Shown: positions 8,289 to 16,909 of the stretch, in pieces | Layout: the number at the start of each line of letters is the position of its first letter | Numbering within the stretch: the first letter of the stretch is position 1 | From: Pseudomonas rhizophila | Lineage (GTDB): Bacteria; Pseudomonadota; Gammaproteobacteria; Pseudomonadales; Pseudomonadaceae | NCBI RefSeq assembly: GCF_003033885.1 | Contig: NZ_CP024081.1 | Location: forward strand, 3,435,350-3,499,349 | Direction of reading: 5' to 3' | DNA length: 64,000 bases | Notes under the pieces: generated by a model | The model's input: only the letters and a program-made list of their open reading frames with translations | Told to the model about the DNA's origin: nothing | Databases searched by the model: none | Program-made: the position numbers and the translations under genes

Positions 8289-10340
8289 ATGGACGAAGCC
8301 GCGAAACCACAATCCTCACCCTGGCATGAAGGCGAACTGACCTTGCAACGCTCGGTCGGTGCGGTCGACATGATGACCAGCGTCGGCCAGCGACAATTGG
8401 CGCGCAACTGGATGCCGGACCAGCACCGGGAGTTCTACGCACAGTTGCCTTTCGTGGTATTGGGCGCCGTGGATCGGCAAGGTGACGTGTGGGCGACCTT
8501 GCGCACCGGCAAACCCGGTTTCATGAGCTCACCTGATCCGCAAACCTTGCAGATCAATCTCAAGCCACAACCCAGCGATCCGGCCCAGGAGGGCATGGGC
8601 GAGGGGGCTGCCATCGGCATGCTGGGTATCGAGTTGCACACCCGTCGGCGCAATCGCATGAACGGCAACATTCGCCGTTTGCTCGATCACGGGCTGGAGA
8701 TTTCCGTCAGCCAGGCCTATGGCAATTGCCCTCGCTATATCAACCTGCGCCAATATTCCTTTGTCCGCGAACAGGCCGGTGACGTTCGGCACCTGGTGGC
8801 AACGGACCCATTGGCTCGTCGCCTGATCACGGCGGCTGATTCGTTCTACATCGCCACCTATGTGGAGCGCGACGGCGAACGGCAGGTCGATGCGTCCCAC
8901 CGCGGCGGCAAGCCAGGTTTTGTGCGCATGGACGAGGACGGCACGCTGACCATCCCGGACTTCTCCGGAAATCTGTTCTTCAACACCCTGGGCAACATCC
9001 TGCTCAATCCCCGCGCAGGCCTGATCTTCGTCGATTTCAAGACCGGCGATCTTCTGCAAATGACCGGTTCCGCCCAAGTATTGCTGGACGATCCCGAAAT
9101 TGCCGCGTTCCAGGGCGCCGAGCGGCTGCTGCGCTTCAAGCCGCAGCGCGTGGTTTACCGCCAGGCCGCGATCCCGTTGCGCTGGAAGGACCAGAGCGCG
9201 GGTGACTCGCCCAATTCATTGATGACTGGCAGTTGGGAGCAGGCCGCCGAGCGCTTGCAGGCCGAAGCCCTGCGGACCCAATGGCGCCCATTGCGCGTGG
9301 TTCGTGTGGTGGATGAGAGCCACAACATTCGCTCCTTCTACCTGCAAGCAGCCGACGGAGCGGGCGTGCCCCGGTTTGACGCTGGCCAGCACTTGCCCGT
9401 GCGGATTTCGCTGGAGGGGCAGAAAACACCCTCGATTCGTACCTACAGCGTGTCCAGCGCACCGTCGGATGATTTCCTGCGCATTAGCGTCAAGCGCGAG
9501 GGCTTGGTCTCCTCGCATCTGCATGACCGGATTGAGGTGGCGCAGCAGATCGAGGCGCGAGCGCCCCAAGGGCATTTCACCGTTCAGGCCGCTGAGCGGC
9601 GGCCCTTGGTGCTGCTGGCGGCGGGCGTGGGTGTGACGCCGCTGTTGTCGATGTTGCGCGAGGTGGTTTATCAGGGCCTGCGCATGAGTCGGATGCGTCC
9701 GGTCTGGTTGGTGCAAAGCGCGCGCACGGTTGCCGACCTGGCATTTCGCGAGGAAATCGATGAGCTGGTCAAGCGTGCCGCAGGCAAGGTAAAGGTACTG
9801 CGCCTGGTCAGCCAGCCGCCTACGGAAGGTGTGGGGCAAGGCTACGACGCGACGGGCAGGATCGATGTGGAACTGCTCAAGCAACTGCTGGCGCTCGATG
9901 ACTACGACTACTACCTGTGCGGGCCCGGCAGCTTCACCCAGTCGCTGTATGACGGGTTGCGCAAATTGCGCATTCCAGACGATCGCATTCATGCCGAAAC
10001 CTTCGGCCCATCCACACTGGTACGCGACGCCGAAGTCAGCGTGCCAGCGGCCCCGCAAGTGCCTGCATCGAGCGAGTCGGTGAAGATCCTGTTCGCCAGC
10101 TCCGGCAAGGAGGCCCGCTGGGAACCGGGCAGCGGGACCCTGCTGGAGCTTGCCGAAGCCCGGGGCCTGAGCCCTGAGTTCAGCTGCCGCGGCGGTTCGT
10201 GCGGCACCTGTAAAACCCGGCTAAGCCAGGGGCAGGTGCATTATCTGAACAGTCCGGCCGAGCCGGTTGCCGAAGATGAGGTACTGATCTGTTGCGCAGT
10301 ACCGGCACAGGGGAGTGAGACCGTGGTTCTGGACGTTTGA
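8289..10340 (+). CDS. Fusion oxidoreductase: PNPOx-like domain + ferredoxin reductase + 2Fe-2S ferredoxin
   Basis: A 683-residue soluble three-part protein. Residues about 40-300 are a pyridoxamine-5'-phosphate-oxidase-like split-barrel flavin domain (FVVLGAVDRQGDVWATLRTG, GGKPGFVRMDEDGTLTIPDF). Residues about 331-575 are an FAD/NAD(P)H ferredoxin-reductase module with the FAD motif RTYSVSSAP and nucleotide motif LLAAGVGVTPLLSML. Residues about 596-683 are a plant-type [2Fe-2S] ferredoxin with CRGGSCGTC (about 632-640) and a final Cys pair near 667. The order allows electrons to pass NAD(P)H - FAD - Fe-S - split-barrel flavin. The physiological acceptor is unknown. The PNPOx domain is not a classical PdxH. 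GAGGAG precedes the ATG. No downstream operon partner; a REP-type element follows. Confidence 0.9.
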   Translation: MDEAAKPQSSPWHEGELTLQRSVGAVDMMTSVGQRQLARNWMPDQHREFYAQLPFVVLGAVDRQGDVWATLRTGKPGFMSSPDPQTLQINLKPQPSDPAQEGMGEGAAIGMLGIELHTRRRNRMNGNIRRLLDHGLEISVSQAYGNCPRYINLRQYSFVREQAGDVRHLVATDPLARRLITAADSFYIATYVERDGERQVDASHRGGKPGFVRMDEDGTLTIPDFSGNLFFNTLGNILLNPRAGLIFVDFKTGDLLQMTGSAQVLLDDPEIAAFQGAERLLRFKPQRVVYRQAAIPLRWKDQSAGDSPNSLMTGSWEQAAERLQAEALRTQWRPLRVVRVVDESHNIRSFYLQAADGAGVPRFDAGQHLPVRISLEGQKTPSIRTYSVSSAPSDDFLRISVKREGLVSSHLHDRIEVAQQIEARAPQGHFTVQAAERRPLVLLAAGVGVTPLLSMLREVVYQGLRMSRMRPVWLVQSARTVADLAFREEIDELVKRAAGKVKVLRLVSQPPTEGVGQGYDATGRIDVELLKQLLALDDYDYYLCGPGSFTQSLYDGLRKLRIPDDRIHAETFGPSTLVRDAEVSVPAAPQVPASSESVKILFASSGKEARWEPGSGTLLELAEARGLSPEFSCRGGSCGTCKTRLSQGQVHYLNSPAEPVAEDEVLICCAVPAQGSETVVLDV

Positions 10341-10376
10341 GCAGGTGCTACACCCTCGCCAAAAGAGCAGCTTTTT

Positions 10377-10492
10377 GATCGTTCCCACGCTCTGCGTGGG
10401 AATGCATCCCGTGACGCTCTGCGTCACCTTCCAGAAGCGGAACGCGGAGCGTCCCTGGCGACATTCCCACGCAGGAGCGTGGGAACGATCGA
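10377..10492. repeat. Extragenic inverted repeat, second REP class
   Basis: GATCGTTCCCACGC at the left edge and GCGTGGGAACGATC at the right edge form a long inverted pair enclosing shorter pairs such as GTGACGC-TCT-GCGTCAC. This is a different sequence class from the array at position 1 and sits between the convergent fusion oxidoreductase and AraC genes. Confidence 0.85.
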
Positions 10493-10534
10493 ATCTCTGG
10501 CTCCAATCGCCCAGCCCAGCGCCCTTGCCACAGG

Positions 10535-11440
10535 CTAGATCGTACGTCGCACTTTTCCTGGTGCTTGCCCATAAATCTCCTTGAACTTCTTGCTGAACGC
10601 CGCCTGGGATTGGTAACCGACCTGCACGGCAATATCGCTCAAGCCCAAATGTGAATGGCTGAGCAGACTGAACGCCAACTCCATGCGTATTTGCGTCAAC
10701 AACACCCAAGGCGATACCCCGGCCACGCGAACGAAGGTTCGCATGAAGTTCGCGCGGGACATGTTCGCGAGGTCCGCCAGGCCCTGGATCGTCCACTCGT
10801 AGGCCGGATCTGCGAGCATCGCCTGCCAGGCTCGGCCCAGACGTTTATCGCCCAACAGCGCCAGCGAGCCGCTGTCCTGGCCGTGATTTGCCAGATGCGC
10901 ACGCAGAATAAGCGTGAACAATGCCTGGGAAAGCGCATCGAGCAGAAAACGGGCACCGACCTTGGCCTCATCGGCTTCCGCACGAATGACTTCCACCAGC
11001 GCGGGTAGCGGACCGTTGGCCGACAACGCGCCGCTGGGGATGACCAGGTATTCGGGCAGGGAGGCAAACAGCAGTGAGGCCCGATTGAAGTGAAAGTCGC
11101 CACACAGCATGTCCAGTTCTGCACTGGCGTTGCCAATACGATGGACCGGCAGCGCGCCACCTGTGACGAGTTTCGGTGAAGTTGGCGCCACTGTTTTCCC
11201 AGGGCTGTGCATCAGGTGTCGCGCACCACGGGGCAGAAGCAGGATGTCACCTGCGCGCATGGGCAAACGCTGCCCATCGGGAAACTCCACCCGGCACTCT
11301 CCCGCCAACACGATGTGATAGGGCGCTCTGCCCAGGGCTTGCTGTTCATGATCCAGAGCCCAGTCACCCTGGAACTGACAGCGTAGATCCAGACTGCCGC
11401 GCACATTGGCCAGGCTGATGAGTCGATCGATCGCATTCAT
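10535..11440 (-). CDS. AraC-family regulator with cupin-type sensor domain
   Basis: A 301-residue transcription factor. The N-terminal half (about 1-185) is a cupin of the AraC_binding_2/cupin_6 type (RAPYHIVLAGECRVEFPDG, MRAGDILLLPRGARHLMH). The C-terminal part holds two HTH motifs (WTIQGLADLANMSRANFMR and LGLSDIAVQVGYQSQAAFSK) in the usual AraC arrangement. The start at 11440 has only a weak ribosome site; upstream extension to 11530 is possible but not homologous. It is divergent from the AhpD-like gene (about 110 bp between starts), the most likely target. Regulators of this group often control adjacent single oxidoreductase or AhpD-like genes. Confidence 0.9.
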   Translation of the reverse strand: MNAIDRLISLANVRGSLDLRCQFQGDWALDHEQQALGRAPYHIVLAGECRVEFPDGQRLPMRAGDILLLPRGARHLMHSPGKTVAPTSPKLVTGGALPVHRIGNASAELDMLCGDFHFNRASLLFASLPEYLVIPSGALSANGPLPALVEVIRAEADEAKVGARFLLDALSQALFTLILRAHLANHGQDSGSLALLGDKRLGRAWQAMLADPAYEWTIQGLADLANMSRANFMRTFVRVAGVSPWVLLTQIRMELAFSLLSHSHLGLSDIAVQVGYQSQAAFSKKFKEIYGQAPGKVRRTI

Positions 11441-11550
11441 TTGAGAGCATCGCCAAAAAAACTGAGCGGATTGAACAAAATCGACCCGCGCCGGAGTGAA
11501 AAACTGAGGGCGTCGAAACAGTACACCCAACCCACTCAGGAGTTAATGCC

Positions 11551-11898
11551 ATGTTCAATAACTGGTCTGAAATGTTGCCCACCATTCAAAAAGCCTTTGG
11601 CGCGCTGGGCAAGAGCAATCCGAAAATGGTCAAGGCCTACATGGCCCTTGGGGAGGCCGCCAGCGAAAACGACGTACTCGATGCCAAGACCCGCGAGCTG
11701 ATTTCGATTGCCGTCGCGGTGACCACCCGCTGCGATGGCTGTATCGCCGCGCACACGGACTCGGCGATCAAGGCTGGGGCGAGCCGCGAGGAAGTGGCCG
11801 CCGCCCTGGCAACCGCGATCTCGCTGAATGCAGGCGCCGCGTACATCTACTCGCTGCGTTCGCTTGAAGCCTATGACACGTTGAAAAACCGCGCGTGA
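11551..11898 (+). CDS. AhpD-like carboxymuconolactone decarboxylase-family protein
   Basis: A 115-residue all-helical protein of the AhpD/CMD family. The redox motif C61-x2-C64-x3-H68 (RCDGCIAAH) matches the AhpD-like alkylhydroperoxidase core. Members reduce peroxides through the Cys pair with a disulfide partner or decarboxylate muconolactone; the CxxC motif favours the redox function. CAGGAG stands before the ATG and a strong terminator follows the stop. Its divergent AraC neighbour likely regulates it. Confidence 0.92.
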   Translation: MFNNWSEMLPTIQKAFGALGKSNPKMVKAYMALGEAASENDVLDAKTRELISIAVAVTTRCDGCIAAHTDSAIKAGASREEVAAALATAISLNAGAAYIYSLRSLEAYDTLKNRA

Positions 11899-11914
11899 CG
11901 CCACGCAACGTCAG

Positions 11915-11945
11915 GCCCCGGCACTGCAAAGTACCGGGGCTTTTG
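11915..11945 (+). terminator. Rho-independent terminator after the AhpD-like gene
   Basis: GCCCCGG and CCGGGGC arms flank a loop at about 11922-11933 and are followed by TTTT. It lies about 17 bp past the stop codon. Confidence 0.85.
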
Positions 11946-12049
11946 CCCGTTTTATGGAAAACAGCCAGTTGATTGTGCTAAACCTTCTGATCGTTCGATG
12001 CCGGCTTGCTGGCAGTCAACTGTCCTGACAACCGCTTAAGGGAATGATC

Positions 12050-12493
12050 ATGAGCCTGCACGGCGATTACGATCCGCAGAACATCTTCGCGCTAATCCTT
12101 CGTGGCGACGCGCCGTGCTACAAGATTTACGAAGACGCCGATGTACTGGCTTTTCTGGATATCTTTCCTCAATCGCGCGGCCACGTCCTGGTGATTCCCA
12201 AAGCGTCCCAGGCCCGGAATATTCTTGATGTCGAGCCTGCGGCCCTCGGCGCGATGATGTCTGCCGTGCAGCGGCTCACACGGGTCATCGTGGACGAGCT
12301 GAAGCCCGATGGTGTGCAAATCGCGCAGTTCAACGGGGCTCCGGCCGGGCAGACGGTCTACCACATTCATGTACACATCGTCCCTCGCTGGGAGGGCGAG
12401 GAGGCGGGCATACATGGGCGGGGCAAGGCCGACCCCGAGGAGCTCAAAGTGCTGCAGGCACGTCTGGTCGAGCGCATCCGTGCAGGGGGCTAG
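12050..12493 (+). CDS. HIT-family (histidine triad) nucleotide hydrolase
   Basis: A 147-residue HIT protein. The triad H-x-H-x-H is at 105-109 (YHIHVHIVP), with the usual upstream elements YEDADVLAFLDIFPQSRGHVL and VIPKA. HIT proteins hydrolyse nucleoside phosphoramidates, AMP conjugates or dinucleoside polyphosphates in the cytoplasm; the exact substrate is not predictable. The start at 12050 is preferred over 12044 because AAGGGA ends 6 nt before it. It appears monocistronic. Confidence 0.93.
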   Translation: MSLHGDYDPQNIFALILRGDAPCYKIYEDADVLAFLDIFPQSRGHVLVIPKASQARNILDVEPAALGAMMSAVQRLTRVIVDELKPDGVQIAQFNGAPAGQTVYHIHVHIVPRWEGEEAGIHGRGKADPEELKVLQARLVERIRAGG

Positions 12494-12523
12494 CGCTGGC
12501 CCGATCCTGACGTAGGTAGCGAG

Positions 12524-13774
12524 TCAGTACACGGTTTTCTTGAAAGGGCGGGTGACCACGCCCGTGTAAAACGCCAGGATCGCGAGGCCTTGCACCACGA
12601 CAGCGGCAATCACGATAGCGACGATGGCCTGGCTCGGTTCGGCAAAGACTGAACGGACTAGGCCGAAGAATGCTGGAGCGAAGGCATAGGTGGCTTGACT
12701 GATTGCGACCATCAGCGCAATCACCCTGGCGGTCTGTTCGCGGCTGAACTCAGTCTGGGCGATCAACGGCGGCAATGAAGTGGCGTTGCCGATTCCCGAA
12801 CCGATCAACACCACCGCCACCCAGGCGACCGCCGGATGGATATCCAGGCCCAGGAGCATCAGTGTTCCAAGCATCTGAATCCCATAACCCAGGCAGGCCA
12901 GTTGACGGCGGTTGACGCCTTGGGTCATCAGGCGTGCGGCCACGTAACGCCCGCCCATGGCGCTGGCGGTGGCCAGGCCCATGGCGAATGAGGCGTCATG
13001 GGCGCCCATGCGTCCCGCCAGAATCGAATACAGGTGGGCGATCAAGCCTATTTGGGCGAACAACCCCAGGGACATGCCCGCTGCCAAGGAACGGAAACTG
13101 GCCGATTTGAGGGTTTGCGCCGCAGTCCAGGGTGTGGCGCTCGTGCCAGTCGCTATCGGTTCTGGTTGGTCGGCATTGTCCGGATGTTGGCCGAGGCTTT
13201 GAGGGCTTTTATTGAACACCAGAAAGGCGAAGCAGCCGAGCAGCACCACGGCTGCGAGGCTGATCACCAGCGCCGCCGTGGCAAAGCCAAAACGCTCGAT
13301 CAGCAACACCCACAACGGCGAGAAAATCACCCCACCCATGCTGGCGCCGTTGTAAGCCTTGCCCAAGGCTTTGGGCCGCTCCTTGATATACCAGGGCGCG
13401 ATCAGGGTGTTAACGGCAGCGGCGCCTAATGTCACCCAACCGATGCCCGAGCAGATGGCCCCGGCATACAGCACCCATAATTGGCTGGCCTGAGCCCAGA
13501 TATTCACCCCGACCCCCAGCACCACGCTGCCCAGCAGGGTAACGGCCGGTACACCGAAGCGCGCGTAGAGCCTTGGCAGGTTGGCGATGACCAGGGTGCC
13601 GCTGAGAAAGTGCAACGTAACGGCCGCCGACACCTGGGCCACCGGCCAGCCGGTGCGATCCATCACGGCCTGCATATAGATTGGCGGCCCATAGAAACCG
13701 ACCCCCCATCCGATCATTGCCAGGATGAATGTGCAGGTCAGTACGGTCTTTCCAAAAAAGCGGGTGGGTTTCAT
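12524..13774 (-). CDS. MFS transporter
   Basis: A 416-residue major facilitator with 12 hydrophobic segments in two halves joined by a polar loop (about 195-220, rich in Asp, Pro and Thr). The shape and motifs (WGVGFYGPPIYMQAVMDRTGW near the N-terminus, APWYIKERPKALGKAYNGAS before the middle) fit the monocarboxylate/oxalate-formate-like MFS group. The substrate is unknown. GGAGGAG lies about 10 nt before the ATG at 13774; starts at 13780 and 13789 are possible. No same-strand partner gene. Confidence 0.88.
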   Translation of the reverse strand: MKPTRFFGKTVLTCTFILAMIGWGVGFYGPPIYMQAVMDRTGWPVAQVSAAVTLHFLSGTLVIANLPRLYARFGVPAVTLLGSVVLGVGVNIWAQASQLWVLYAGAICSGIGWVTLGAAAVNTLIAPWYIKERPKALGKAYNGASMGGVIFSPLWVLLIERFGFATAALVISLAAVVLLGCFAFLVFNKSPQSLGQHPDNADQPEPIATGTSATPWTAAQTLKSASFRSLAAGMSLGLFAQIGLIAHLYSILAGRMGAHDASFAMGLATASAMGGRYVAARLMTQGVNRRQLACLGYGIQMLGTLMLLGLDIHPAVAWVAVVLIGSGIGNATSLPPLIAQTEFSREQTARVIALMVAISQATYAFAPAFFGLVRSVFAEPSQAIVAIVIAAVVVQGLAILAFYTGVVTRPFKKTVY

Positions 13775-13894
13775 TGCCATCTCCTCCATGTGGGCTCACA
13801 GGTTATGCACCTGAGGCATCGCTCACTTCGAGGAGGGTCAAACTATGGATGTCGCTGCTGCCAATACTTTTTAATCCCACACCCAGTGCCAGGT

Positions 13895-15661
13895 TCAGCG
13901 CACGCGCGTGCGGCTCTGCTCCGCCAGGTCCAGCGCTTTTTGCATGTCCAATCGAGCCGAACGCCCCACGTCCTTGTCGTTTAGCTGATAGCTGCGCTCC
14001 GACGGCAGGATGGGCGCGGTGAGGTCCTCGCCATCCATCCGTTCGAAGTCGTGGTTTTCACCAATGGTCATGGCGCTGCGCCGGAGCAGCATGCGTAGCT
14101 GCTCGGGCTGAAGTTGCGGGTTGATGGACAGCATCGCCGCCAGCAAGCCCGCGACCATGGGCGTGGCATAGGATGTGCCGCAATGCACTGCGCCGTTTTC
14201 GCCGGCGCTGGTGGTCGAGGCGTGGGCGCAAGCGGCGGCGGTGATGTCCACGCGCATGTCGATATTCGAGGAGCTGCGCTTGACCGCATAGCCCGGGTCA
14301 TCGACGGCAACCCCGGCGCGCTCGTTGCGCTGGTGCCCGCCGACCACCAGCAGTTGTTCGGTGATGAACGACGAGGGCAGGCGGTATTCATCGGTGCCCG
14401 AGAACGAAGACCCATTGCCGGCGGAGTTCACCACCACCACGTCGGGATGCTCCTTGCGCAGCCACAGGAAAAACTCTTCCAGCAGTTCCTCGTAACCGCT
14501 CATGGCGATGCCTGAGCGCAACAGCGAGTCGACTTCATCGCCTTTGACGTTTTTCGCGCCAACGCGGTGAATGCCCCAGCTCCAGTTGAGCACCCGCACG
14601 CCGTCCTCCACAAGATTGACCGAGGCGGCGATGTTGGCGGTGATCCCGGCATCGGAGTTGCGCTCGACAATGACTTCGAAACCACCGCTGGCTCTGTCCA
14701 GACCCCGGAGAAAACCGGTGTTTCCACCGTCATCCCAGCGCGCGGCGAGAATGCCGGCGACGGTGGTGCCGTGGTTGTCTGGCGTACTCGCATCGCGCGC
14801 ATAGACGCAGGTGCGCGGCATCGAGCAGCCGCCGAGGTAGTCGGCGAAATCGGCGGTGTCGAAATCCACGTTACGTTCGATCAGGCCAATGCGCACCGGT
14901 TGCGGCGGGGGGGGCGGTTGCCGCGCAGGAATGCGCCGCTGGTAGTAGTTCACCGCGTCGAGAAAACGGTTGGCGGCCCATTCATCGGAGTCCAGGGCCG
15001 GCTTCTTCGGCTCTTCGGGGTGAGCGCTGGCTTGCTCGGCCTCTTCTGCCGCCGACTCCTCGATCACCACGGCATCGACACTGGTCTCGCTGCCCATCCG
15101 TAGCACCAGCGCGTCGCGCTGCACCAGATCCTTGGCAGGTAGCCGAAGCTGATACAGGTTCAGGGGAGCAATACTGCCGACGACCTTGGCGCCGTATTTT
15201 TGGGCGAGACGCTCAGCTTCCTGGCGCCCATCGTGATTTTCCTCGATCAACAGGCTCACCAGATCGACGTAGGTGCTCAAGCCGTCCATGTTCTTGGCGA
15301 CTTCGTCCGGCCCGGCGGCCAATACGTGACTGTTGCGCAGGCTCAGCCAGGCTGCATTGCTGACGCGCTGCCCGTCTTCCAGCCAAATAGGGCCGCTCTG
15401 ATAGGCGGCGCTGTCCAGGCGCACGCGCAGGTTTTGCCCTTCGCGTTGGACAATGAGCGCGGGTAGCGTTTTTTCACCGAGTTTCAGTTGTGGCGTTTGA
15501 GTATCCAAGCCATGCACCGTCAGGCACCAGTCCTGATGCTGGCTCTGCAGCAGGTCACCGCAGCGGTCCAGGCGTTCCAGACGCAGCGGTTCTTGTGCGG
15601 CGGCCGCCGTGCTGGCGGCCAACGTGAGCAACGTAGCGAGGACAGCAGATCGTAAGGACAT
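13895..15661 (-). CDS. Exported S8 (subtilisin-like) serine peptidase with altered Asp position
   Basis: A 588-residue protein with a Sec signal peptide (about 1-22, AASTAAAAQ) and an N-terminal region of about 230 residues without a recognised domain. A proline run (about 249-253) follows, then an S8 catalytic domain. His297 (DNHGTTVAGILAA), oxyanion Asn416 (NSAGN) and nucleophile Ser497 (CGTSYATPMVAG) are clear. The segment that normally carries the catalytic Asp (V-x-x-I-D-T/S-G) reads IGLIERNVDF, placing Glu262 at the Asp site. Either Glu replaces Asp, another acid such as D266 serves, or the protein has weak or no activity. There is no autotransporter barrel, so it is probably periplasmic. 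The gene stands alone. Confidence 0.88.
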   Translation of the reverse strand: MSLRSAVLATLLTLAASTAAAAQEPLRLERLDRCGDLLQSQHQDWCLTVHGLDTQTPQLKLGEKTLPALIVQREGQNLRVRLDSAAYQSGPIWLEDGQRVSNAAWLSLRNSHVLAAGPDEVAKNMDGLSTYVDLVSLLIEENHDGRQEAERLAQKYGAKVVGSIAPLNLYQLRLPAKDLVQRDALVLRMGSETSVDAVVIEESAAEEAEQASAHPEEPKKPALDSDEWAANRFLDAVNYYQRRIPARQPPPPPQPVRIGLIERNVDFDTADFADYLGGCSMPRTCVYARDASTPDNHGTTVAGILAARWDDGGNTGFLRGLDRASGGFEVIVERNSDAGITANIAASVNLVEDGVRVLNWSWGIHRVGAKNVKGDEVDSLLRSGIAMSGYEELLEEFFLWLRKEHPDVVVVNSAGNGSSFSGTDEYRLPSSFITEQLLVVGGHQRNERAGVAVDDPGYAVKRSSSNIDMRVDITAAACAHASTTSAGENGAVHCGTSYATPMVAGLLAAMLSINPQLQPEQLRMLLRRSAMTIGENHDFERMDGEDLTAPILPSERSYQLNDKDVGRSARLDMQKALDLAEQSRTRVR

Positions 15662-15772
15662 GAGTCAGGTTTCTTTGCCGAGGGGCCTGGTGTTCCGACT
15701 GCCCCGTGGCCTGTTTCGTTCAGCGCGAACAGCAACGGTGACTGACTCACAGCATCCGGGGAAAAAACCGTT

Positions 15773-16669
15773 TCATCTGATCTGCTCGCCGAGGATTTCA
15801 CCCTGAATTCTTGCCGCATCGCGTGCTGGGGGCAGTCCGAATACTCGTGCGTAATCGCGACTGAACTGTGTAGCGCTTTCGTAACCGACCTCCAATGCCG
15901 CGCTGGTAACGCTTTTGGCATGGGCGACCAGGAGTGTCCGAGCCTGAAGCAAACGCACTCTTTTTTGGTACTGCAGAGGGCTCAGCGCGGTCACGGCTTT
16001 GAAGTGACGGTGAAAGGCCGAAACGCTCATCGCAGCCCGTTGTGCCAGCGCTTCCACGCGAATGGACTCGGCAAATTCCCGGCGAATGTACTGGATCGCG
16101 AGGCTGACCCGAGCCATGGCGCTATCGGGTGCTGCGATATCACGCAGCATCCAGCCGTGAGGGCCTTGTAACACCCGGTAGAGGATCTCTCGTTCGTAAA
16201 CTGGGGCAAGGGCCGCAATGTCTTCAGGCCGGTTCATCAACCGCAGCATGCGGACCCAGGCATCCATCAACTCGGGCGTGACTGAGGCTACCGAAAAGCC
16301 CGCATCCTTTTCGTATTGGCCGACAGGCTTTGGCAGGTCGGCGAGCAAAGTTGCCAGGACCGTCGGGTCGAGTGTCAGGCTGACCGCCAGGTAAGGTTCG
16401 CCGGACGCAGCGGGATGGACTTGGCCGACCGCTGGCAATTCGATGGACATGACGAAATAGGTCGCAGGGTCATAGTCCAGCGTACGGTCGCCGATGGTCA
16501 TTGACTTACTGCCTTGCAGAATCAGATTGATCATCGGTTCGTAAACGGCGGCCAGCAAATGCGCCGGGATTTCACCCTGGACCATGGCCAGGCGCGGTAT
16601 GCCCGTTTCCGTGCGGCGGTTCTCGGCCCGAGCAGCCAGGGCGCGCAGTTCATTGAGTGGGTTGGTCAT
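15773..16669 (-). CDS. AraC-family regulator (AraC_N type)
   Basis: A 299-residue transcription factor. The N-terminal AraC_N ligand domain (about 20-180) contains PMINLILQGSKSMTIGDRTL and a YFVMSIELPAVGQV stretch typical of this subgroup. The C-terminal domain has two HTHs (IRVEALAQRAAMSVSAFHRHF and VTSAALEVGYESATQFSRDY). Such regulators usually sit beside short-chain dehydrogenases or aldo-keto reductases, and here a remnant of an SDR gene lies just upstream on the opposite strand, suggesting its original target was lost. It may now act on the VOC/dehydrogenase pair at 16910-18285. Confidence 0.9.
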   Translation of the reverse strand: MTNPLNELRALAARAENRRTETGIPRLAMVQGEIPAHLLAAVYEPMINLILQGSKSMTIGDRTLDYDPATYFVMSIELPAVGQVHPAASGEPYLAVSLTLDPTVLATLLADLPKPVGQYEKDAGFSVASVTPELMDAWVRMLRLMNRPEDIAALAPVYEREILYRVLQGPHGWMLRDIAAPDSAMARVSLAIQYIRREFAESIRVEALAQRAAMSVSAFHRHFKAVTALSPLQYQKRVRLLQARTLLVAHAKSVTSAALEVGYESATQFSRDYARVFGLPPARDAARIQGEILGEQIR

Positions 16670-16779
16670 GGGGCCATCTGAACGCAGGCGGATGCGTCCA
16701 CGCAAGCAAAAAGTAGAAACAGGCAGGATTCGAGCAGGAACGGCTGCGCTCGCTACCAAGGCGATGGTTACTGTGGTGA

Positions 16780-16893
16780 CTCAACTCAGTGACAGTGGCG
16801 CAGCGAATGAGCGTGATCGCCATGCTGCTGTCCGAAGAAGGACGCTGGATCAATGCTCAGACGATCGAAGTCGCGGGCAGCTACAACATCTGA
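16780..16893 (+). pseudogene. Remnant of a short-chain dehydrogenase gene (3' end)
   Basis: The frame ending at TGA 16891-16893 encodes MSVIAMLLSEEGRWINAQTI followed by EVAGSYNI. This is the recognisable C-terminus of SDR oxidoreductases (LxSEEGRWINGQ-x-IxVxGGY). The frame is closed by a stop at 16777-16779, so only about 37 residues remain. It sits between the AraC regulator and the VOC gene, the place where an intact SDR target gene would be expected. Confidence 0.7.
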
Positions 16894-16909
16894 ATAGCGA
16901 GGCTAGCGC

